Positions 59,848-64,000 of a DNA stretch of 64,000 nt are shown piece by piece. The notes beneath the pieces are model-generated. The model had not been told where the DNA came from. It worked only from the letters and a program-made list of their open reading frames with translations, and ran no database searches. The DNA comes from Clavibacter michiganensis subsp. tessellarius (GTDB lineage: Bacteria; Actinomycetota; Actinomycetes; Actinomycetales; Microbacteriaceae). The translations under genes and the position numbers were made by a program. Within the stretch, counting starts at the first letter, position 1. The number at the start of each line of letters is the position of its first letter. Location of the stretch: assembly GCF_021922985.1 (NCBI RefSeq), contig NZ_CP040788.1, forward strand, positions 1,550,001 to 1,614,000. Direction: 5' to 3'.

Positions 59848-61254
59848 ATGGCACCCGCACCGCAGCTGCACAAGGGACTGACGCAGAGACAGCTCAGCAT
59901 GATCGCGATCGGCGGGGTGATCGGCGCCGGGCTCTTCGTCGGCTCCGGCGTCGTGATCAACGGCGCCGGCCCCGGCGCGTTCCTCACCTACGCGATCTCG
60001 GGCGTCCTCATCATCCTGGTGATGCGGATGCTCGGCGAGATGGCCACCGCGAACCCCAGCACCGGCTCCTTCGCCGACTACGCCCGGCACGCCCTCGGCG
60101 GCTGGGCCGGCTTCTCGATGGGCTGGCTCTACTGGTACTTCTGGGTCATCGTCGTCGGCTTCGAGGCGGTCGCCGGCGCGAAGGCGCTCACCTACTGGTT
60201 CGACGCGCCGCTCTGGCTGCTGTCCCTCGGGCTCATGGCGCTGATGACCGCCACGAACCTCGTCTCCGTCGGCGCGTTCGGCGCCTTCGAGTACTGGTTC
60301 GCGGGGATCAAGGTGGCCGCCATCATCCTTTTCCTCGGCCTCGGCGGGCTCTACGTGCTCGGAATCTGGCCCGGCCGCTCCGCCGACTTCTCGAACCTCG
60401 TGGCGCACGGCGGCTTCTTCCCGAACGGCGTCGGCGCGATCTTCTCCTCGGTCGTCGTCGTGATCTTCTCCATGGTCGGCGCGGAGATCGCCACCATCGC
60501 CGCGGCCGAGTCGAAGGACCCGGCCACCGCGATCCGCAAGTCCACCAACTCGGTGATCCTCCGCATCTCGCTCTTCTTCGTCGGCTCCCTGTTCCTCCTC
60601 GCCGTGATCCTCCCGTGGGACTCCACGGAGCTCGGCGCCTCGCCCTTCGTGAGCGCGTTCGACCGGATGGGCATCCCGTTCGCCGGCGACGTGATGAACG
60701 CGGTCGTCCTCACGGCCGTGCTCTCCTGCCTGAACTCCGGCCTCTACACGGCGTCGCGCATGCTCTTCGTGCTGGCCGGGCGACGCGAGGCGCCGGCGCG
60801 ACTGGTGCAGGTGACGTCCCGAGGCGTGCCGCGCGCGGCGATCCTGCTCTCGTCGGTGGTCGGCTTCCTCTGCGTGATCGCGGCGGCCGTCTCCCCCGAC
60901 ACCGTCTTCCTGTTCCTGCTCAACTCCTCCGGCGCGATCATCCTGTTCGTCTACCTGCTCATCGCGATCTCGCAGATCGTCCTCCGCCGCCGGAACGGAT
61001 CGTCGGGTCTTGTAGTGCGGATGTGGCTGTTCCCCGGCCTCTCGATCCTCACGGTCGTCGGCATCGTCGCGGTGCTCGTGCAGATGGCGCTGGATCCCGA
61101 GATCCGCCCCCAGCTCGTGCTGAGCCTCGTCGCCTGGGCGGTCGTGCTCGGCCTGTACGCGGTGACGAAGGCGCGGGGCGGGTCAGTGGATCCGGTGGCG
61201 GCGCCGGAGACCGACGAGGCGGAGGCCGCCGTCCCCGTCGCGCGCGAGGCCTGA
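59848..61254 (+). CDS. Amino-acid permease (AAT family, GabP/AnsP-like)
   Basis: 468 residues, 12 membrane helices. Helix 1 motif GGVIGAGLFVGSG at about 22-34, NPSTGSFADYARHALGGWAGF near 67-87, and the loop AAAESKDPATAIRKSTNSV with GAEIATIAAAE are typical of the AAT branch that includes gamma-aminobutyrate and asparagine permeases. Exact substrate unknown. The C-terminus is an acidic tail. Confidence 0.92.
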   Translation: MAPAPQLHKGLTQRQLSMIAIGGVIGAGLFVGSGVVINGAGPGAFLTYAISGVLIILVMRMLGEMATANPSTGSFADYARHALGGWAGFSMGWLYWYFWVIVVGFEAVAGAKALTYWFDAPLWLLSLGLMALMTATNLVSVGAFGAFEYWFAGIKVAAIILFLGLGGLYVLGIWPGRSADFSNLVAHGGFFPNGVGAIFSSVVVVIFSMVGAEIATIAAAESKDPATAIRKSTNSVILRISLFFVGSLFLLAVILPWDSTELGASPFVSAFDRMGIPFAGDVMNAVVLTAVLSCLNSGLYTASRMLFVLAGRREAPARLVQVTSRGVPRAAILLSSVVGFLCVIAAAVSPDTVFLFLLNSSGAIILFVYLLIAISQIVLRRRNGSSGLVVRMWLFPGLSILTVVGIVAVLVQMALDPEIRPQLVLSLVAWAVVLGLYAVTKARGGSVDPVAAPETDEAEAAVPVAREA

Positions 61255-61285
61255 TCCGCCCGCCGGGGCCCGCGTGCCCGCTGGT

Positions 61286-61291
61286 TAGGCT
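61286..61291 (+). promoter_or_regulatory. -10 box for a leaderless phosphoglycerate-mutase-like transcript
   Basis: TAGGCT, 6 nt, ATG at 61298. Confidence 0.5.
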
Positions 61292-61297
61292 GGCCGC

Positions 61298-61990
61298 ATG
61301 GCGACAGTGATCCTCGTGCGGCACGGACGCACCACAGCGAACGCGACCGGGATCCTGGCGGGGCGCACCCCCGGCGTCGACCTCGACGACACCGGGCGCG
61401 AGCAGGCGGACCGCACAGCCGAGCGGCTCGCCGCGCTGCCGCTGGCGGCCGTCGTGTCCAGCCCGCTGCAGCGCTGCTGGGAGACGGCGCAGCGGATCCT
61501 CGACCGGCAGACGGGTAAGCCCGCCCAGCCCGTCGACCCCGACCTCACCGAGTGCGACTACGGCGACTGGCAGGGCCGCTCCCTCGCCGACCTCGCGAAG
61601 GAGGACCTCTGGTCGCGCGTGCAGTCGCACCCGTCGTCGGTCGTCTTCCCGGGCGGCGAGTCGATGGCGGGGATGCAGACGCGCGCGGTCGCCGCGATCC
61701 GCCGTCACGACGCCGCGATCGAGGCCGAGCACGGGCCGGGCGCCGTGTGGGTCGCGGTCAGCCACGGCGACGTGATCAAGTCGATCCTCGCCGACGCGCT
61801 CGGCACGCACCTCGACCTCTTCCAGCGCATCGACGTGGGCCCGGCGTCCGTCTCGATCGTGCGCTACGGCGCGAGCCGGCCCACCGTCCACGCCACCAAC
61901 AGCGACGCGGGCGACCTCTCCTGGCTGGCCGCGGCCGTCGGATCCGGTGACGCTCCCGTGGGCGGCGGCGCCGGGCACGCGACGCGGTGA
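61298..61990 (+). CDS. Histidine phosphatase (MSMEG_4193-type phosphoglycerate mutase family)
   Basis: 230 residues. Catalytic RHG in VILVRHGRTTANATG (His9), the block SSPLQRCWETAQ, and the second His in VAVSHGDVIKSIL near 160. Cytoplasmic phosphomonoesterase of unknown substrate. In actinobacteria it is conserved next to DUF3090 and SCO1664-type genes and often mshC, as partly seen here. Confidence 0.92.
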   Translation: MATVILVRHGRTTANATGILAGRTPGVDLDDTGREQADRTAERLAALPLAAVVSSPLQRCWETAQRILDRQTGKPAQPVDPDLTECDYGDWQGRSLADLAKEDLWSRVQSHPSSVVFPGGESMAGMQTRAVAAIRRHDAAIEAEHGPGAVWVAVSHGDVIKSILADALGTHLDLFQRIDVGPASVSIVRYGASRPTVHATNSDAGDLSWLAAAVGSGDAPVGGGAGHATR

Positions 61991-62001
61991 TCCACCGCGC
62001 C

Positions 62002-62007
62002 TAGAGT
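62002..62007 (+). promoter_or_regulatory. -10 box for a leaderless DUF3090 transcript
   Basis: TAGAGT, 6 nt, ATG at 62014. Confidence 0.5.
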
Positions 62008-62013
62008 GGAGGC

Positions 62014-62568
62014 ATGCCCACACGAGCCCTCGAATTCGACTGGCCCGACCGGGCCGTGGTCGGCACCATCGGCCTCCCGGGCGCCCGCACCTTCTACTTC
62101 CAGGTGCGCTCCGGTCCCCAGCTGGTGACCATCGCCCTCGAGAAGCAGCAGTCCTCCCTCCTCGCGGAGAAGATCGACGAGATCCTCGACCAGCTCGTCA
62201 CCGTCGAGGGCAACCCCTTCAGCGTCCCCACGAGCACGCCCCCGGAGCTCGTCGACAACGACCCGCTCGAGGAGGTCGACGAGCGCTGGCGCACCGGCGC
62301 CATGGGCCTCGGCTGGGATCCGACGACGGCGCAGATCGTCATGGAGGCCTACCCCCTCGCGGAGGACGACGACAGCGACGACTTCGATCTGCCCACCGAC
62401 GACGACTCGGACGCCACCGAGATGCTCGTGGTGCGGATGCCCGTGGGCGCGGCCCGCGCGTTCGCGAGGCGCACCCACGAGATCGTCGGCGCCGGCCGCC
62501 CCATCTGCGCTCTCTGCGGCTACCCCATCGACCCCGACGGGCACATCCACACCTTCCCCGACGAGTGA
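62014..62568 (+). CDS. DUF3090 protein
   Basis: 184 residues. Typical features are FDWPDRAVVGTIGLPGARTF, TIALEKQQSSLLAEKI and the C-terminal zinc-ribbon-like end CALCGYPIDPDGHIH. Conserved actinobacterial protein without known activity. Its stop overlaps the next start by one base (TGATG). Confidence 0.92.
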   Translation: MPTRALEFDWPDRAVVGTIGLPGARTFYFQVRSGPQLVTIALEKQQSSLLAEKIDEILDQLVTVEGNPFSVPTSTPPELVDNDPLEEVDERWRTGAMGLGWDPTTAQIVMEAYPLAEDDDSDDFDLPTDDDSDATEMLVVRMPVGAARAFARRTHEIVGAGRPICALCGYPIDPDGHIHTFPDE

Positions 62569-63335
62569 TGTCCGAGACGGACCTCGCGAACGCCGAGCTC
62601 ACGCTCACCGGCCGCATCCGCACCGCGTCGAACGCGACGTTCCTCGGCACCATCGGCGACGTCGAGGTCGTCTACAAGCCCATCCGCGGCGAGAACCCCC
62701 TGTGGGACTTCCCCAACGCGGTGCTCGCGCATCGCGAGGTCGCCGCCTACCTCGTCTCCGAGGCGCTCGGCTGGGGCATCGTCCCGCGCACGTGGCTCCG
62801 CGACGGCCCGGCGGGCGAGGGCATGGTGCAGCTCTGGCAGGACGAGGATCCGGACCAGGACGCCGTGGACCTGATCCCCGCGGCCGAGATCCCGGAGACC
62901 GGCTACCGGACGGTCCTCGGCGGCGAGGACGAGGAGGGCAACACGGTCGCCCTCATCCACGAGGACACCCCGGCGCTGCGCCGCATGGCCGTCTTCGACG
63001 TGATCGTCAACAACGCCGACCGCAAGGGCTTCCACGTGCTCGCCATGCCCGACGGCCACCGCTACGGCGTCGACCACGGCCTCACCTTCCACGAGGACCA
63101 CAAGCTGCGCACCGTGCTGTGGGGGTGGGTCGGGGATCCGCTGACGGCCGAGGAGCTCTCCGGGATCGATCGGGTGCTCGCGGGGTTGGATGGGGAGCTC
63201 GGGCGGGAGCTGAAGGAGCTGCTGACGGCCGAGGAGATCGCAGCGTTTAGGGCTCGTTGCGCGCGCCTGCGTGTGGCGGCGAGGTTCCCGGCCCCGGCGG
63301 GTCAAGCGCCTGCCGCTCCCTGGCCCCTTTTTTGA
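62568..63335 (+). CDS. SCO1664-family protein (PI3/4-kinase-like fold)
   Basis: 255 residues. Family motifs are ASNATFLGTIGDVEVVYKPIRGE, LWDFPNAVLAHREVAAYLVS, MAVFDVIVNNADRKGFHVL (catalytic-loop-like) and YGVDHGLTFHEDHKLRTVLW. The fold is that of phosphatidylinositol-kinase-like proteins; substrate unknown. A GTG one codon upstream is an alternative start. The last 20 residues (Pro/Ala-rich, ending PWPLF over a T6 run) lie where base composition begins to fall, so the original end may have been replaced. Confidence 0.88.
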   Translation: MSETDLANAELTLTGRIRTASNATFLGTIGDVEVVYKPIRGENPLWDFPNAVLAHREVAAYLVSEALGWGIVPRTWLRDGPAGEGMVQLWQDEDPDQDAVDLIPAAEIPETGYRTVLGGEDEEGNTVALIHEDTPALRRMAVFDVIVNNADRKGFHVLAMPDGHRYGVDHGLTFHEDHKLRTVLWGWVGDPLTAEELSGIDRVLAGLDGELGRELKELLTAEEIAAFRARCARLRVAARFPAPAGQAPAAPWPLF

Positions 63336-63526
63336 CGCAGTTCCAGGCGTCCATCGAGGCAGACGACGCGCCGCCACTCTCAATGCCCCCACGTCGACGA
63401 ATTTAGTGACCTAAGACTTAGCGGAACGCGCCTAAAGGGGAGTGTCTTTCTAGTGCCCAATACTTTACCAGTGAGTCTTCATTGCGCGACGCCGAGCCTC
63501 GAATCGATGGCTTCAAGCCCTTCCCG
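63336..63526. other. AT-richer intergenic segment, probable island boundary
   Basis: Composition drops from about 72-75% GC to roughly 50-55% by eye. It holds a short palindrome CTAAGACTTAG (63411-63421) and no recognised gene, tRNA or attachment-site duplicate. Confidence 0.5.
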
Positions 63527-64000
63527 TTAAGAGCGCGTCTGTTTCCATGGGGCAGCACTCAATGGCGTTTTTTTCTGCTCTCGCAGTTGCACGGCGTCGT
63601 CCGCTCTGACGATACCCACCATTGCCCTCAGAAGCCACAAAAGCCGAACTGACGCATGAAGCGCCAGCAATACTGCTGCCTCCAAGAGCCACGGAGCGAC
63701 GTACAGCACTGGAGTGTAAGCGAAGATAGATGCCACTAAAGACAACCCGGCAGCATAAAGCCCGGACGACGTCGTGGAAGTCCAATTTCGAGCCAAGCTT
63801 TTTCCACCGCCAATACGGAATCGCCGAAATTTGTCGCCAGTCGCCGTGAGGCCGAATATCACAACCACGCCAGCCAAGCCAGAAACGATGGCTGCAGTAC
63901 CCAGGAACCCAAGGTATACGCCCGCTTGATCCGAGGGATCCGCCGCCAGGAAGTCACCCCATACGTTCGGGACCCAAGTGGCCAGCGTCGCCAAGCCGTG
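63527..64000 (-). CDS. Hypothetical membrane protein, 5' end possibly beyond window
   Basis: An open frame from the window edge to a stop at 63527. The first usable start inside is a TTG at 63994 (155 residues), but no stop lies upstream, so the gene may be longer. Three or four hydrophobic segments are seen (YLGFLGTAAIVSGLAGVVVI; GLYAAGLSLVASIFAYTPVL and the stretch after it), with a charged C-terminus. No family recognised. Codon use is clearly less GC-rich than in the neighbours, which suggests horizontal transfer. Confidence 0.55.
   Translation of the reverse strand, partial: HGLATLATWVPNVWGDFLAADPSDQAGVYLGFLGTAAIVSGLAGVVVIFGLTATGDKFRRFRIGGGKSLARNWTSTTSSGLYAAGLSLVASIFAYTPVLYVAPWLLEAAVLLALHASVRLLWLLRAMVGIVRADDAVQLREQKKTPLSAAPWKQTRS

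Noticed and set aside
63460..63530. tRNA-like or attachment-site-like sequence near the composition break (cctcgaatcgatgg)
   Set aside because: It resembles a T-loop only over a few bases. No cloverleaf can be folded and no second copy is in the window.
63513..63785. Second minus-strand frame of 90 codons in the AT-rich end
   Set aside because: It overlaps the longer membrane-protein frame over its whole length and lacks hydrophobic or other protein-like pattern.

Overview
The window is chromosomal DNA of a very high-GC actinobacterium. I place it in the family Microbacteriaceae, close to Clavibacter. Reasons: strong G/C in third codon positions, many GTG and TTG starts, mycothiol genes, the DUF3090/SCO1664 neighbourhood, a pkb2-fn3-moxR-duf58-tgm type cluster, and very frequent GGATCC hexamers. 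I saw no rRNA, tRNA, CRISPR array or insertion sequence.

Left part (1-15.9 kb, all minus strand): one transcription unit encoding a membrane Ser/Thr kinase, a 2012-residue surface protein with about eleven Ig/cadherin-like and three or four fibronectin-III-like repeats, a MoxR AAA+ ATPase, a DUF58 protein, a membrane transglutaminase-like protein, and an FtsK/EccC-like secretion ATPase cut by the window edge. Four successive junctions are 4-bp ATGA or GTGA overlaps. The transglutaminase-like domain lacks the catalytic Cys and His. This is the strongest candidate here for an under-described multi-protein system.

16-24.7 kb: citrate synthase, succinyldiaminopimelate aminotransferase with a 7Fe ferredoxin, and an MshB-type deacetylase fused to a membrane domain. 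Then comes the efeUOB iron/haem-peroxidase operon behind a clear DtxR/IdeR-type iron box, followed by a small lipoprotein next to typA.

24.7-36 kb: TypA/BipA and an oligopeptide-type ABC importer (lipoprotein, two permeases, fused double ATPase, second paralogous lipoprotein). It is interrupted by an oppositely oriented PH-domain membrane protein gene and carries strong hairpins.

36-44.4 kb: a CPBP-family membrane protein, a DUF485/ActP-type carboxylate symporter pair, and a six-gene coupled operon of a HAD hydrolase, PhnD-C-E-E-type importer and RpiR regulator, with an inverted repeat over its start site.

44.4-49.3 kb: glycine cleavage operon gcvT-gcvH-gcvP, led by a tandem glycine riboswitch and closed by a perfect 16-bp hairpin.

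49.3-63.3 kb: mixed single genes: SseB-like, BlaI-like repressor, CopC, a membrane PP2C/SpoIIE phosphatase, ChaB, a GNAT acetyltransferase, two zinc-finger nuclease-like proteins, a MarR-like regulator with an iterated operator-like sequence, an APC permease with a universal stress protein, a TlpA-like lipoprotein, an amino-acid permease, and the phosphoglycerate-mutase/DUF3090/SCO1664 trio. Many of these genes have a TAnnnT -10 box exactly 6 nt before the start codon, so leaderless mRNAs are likely.

Right edge (63.3-64 kb): base composition falls sharply and a membrane protein ORF of foreign character begins where mshC often lies in relatives. This suggests the edge of an acquired segment.
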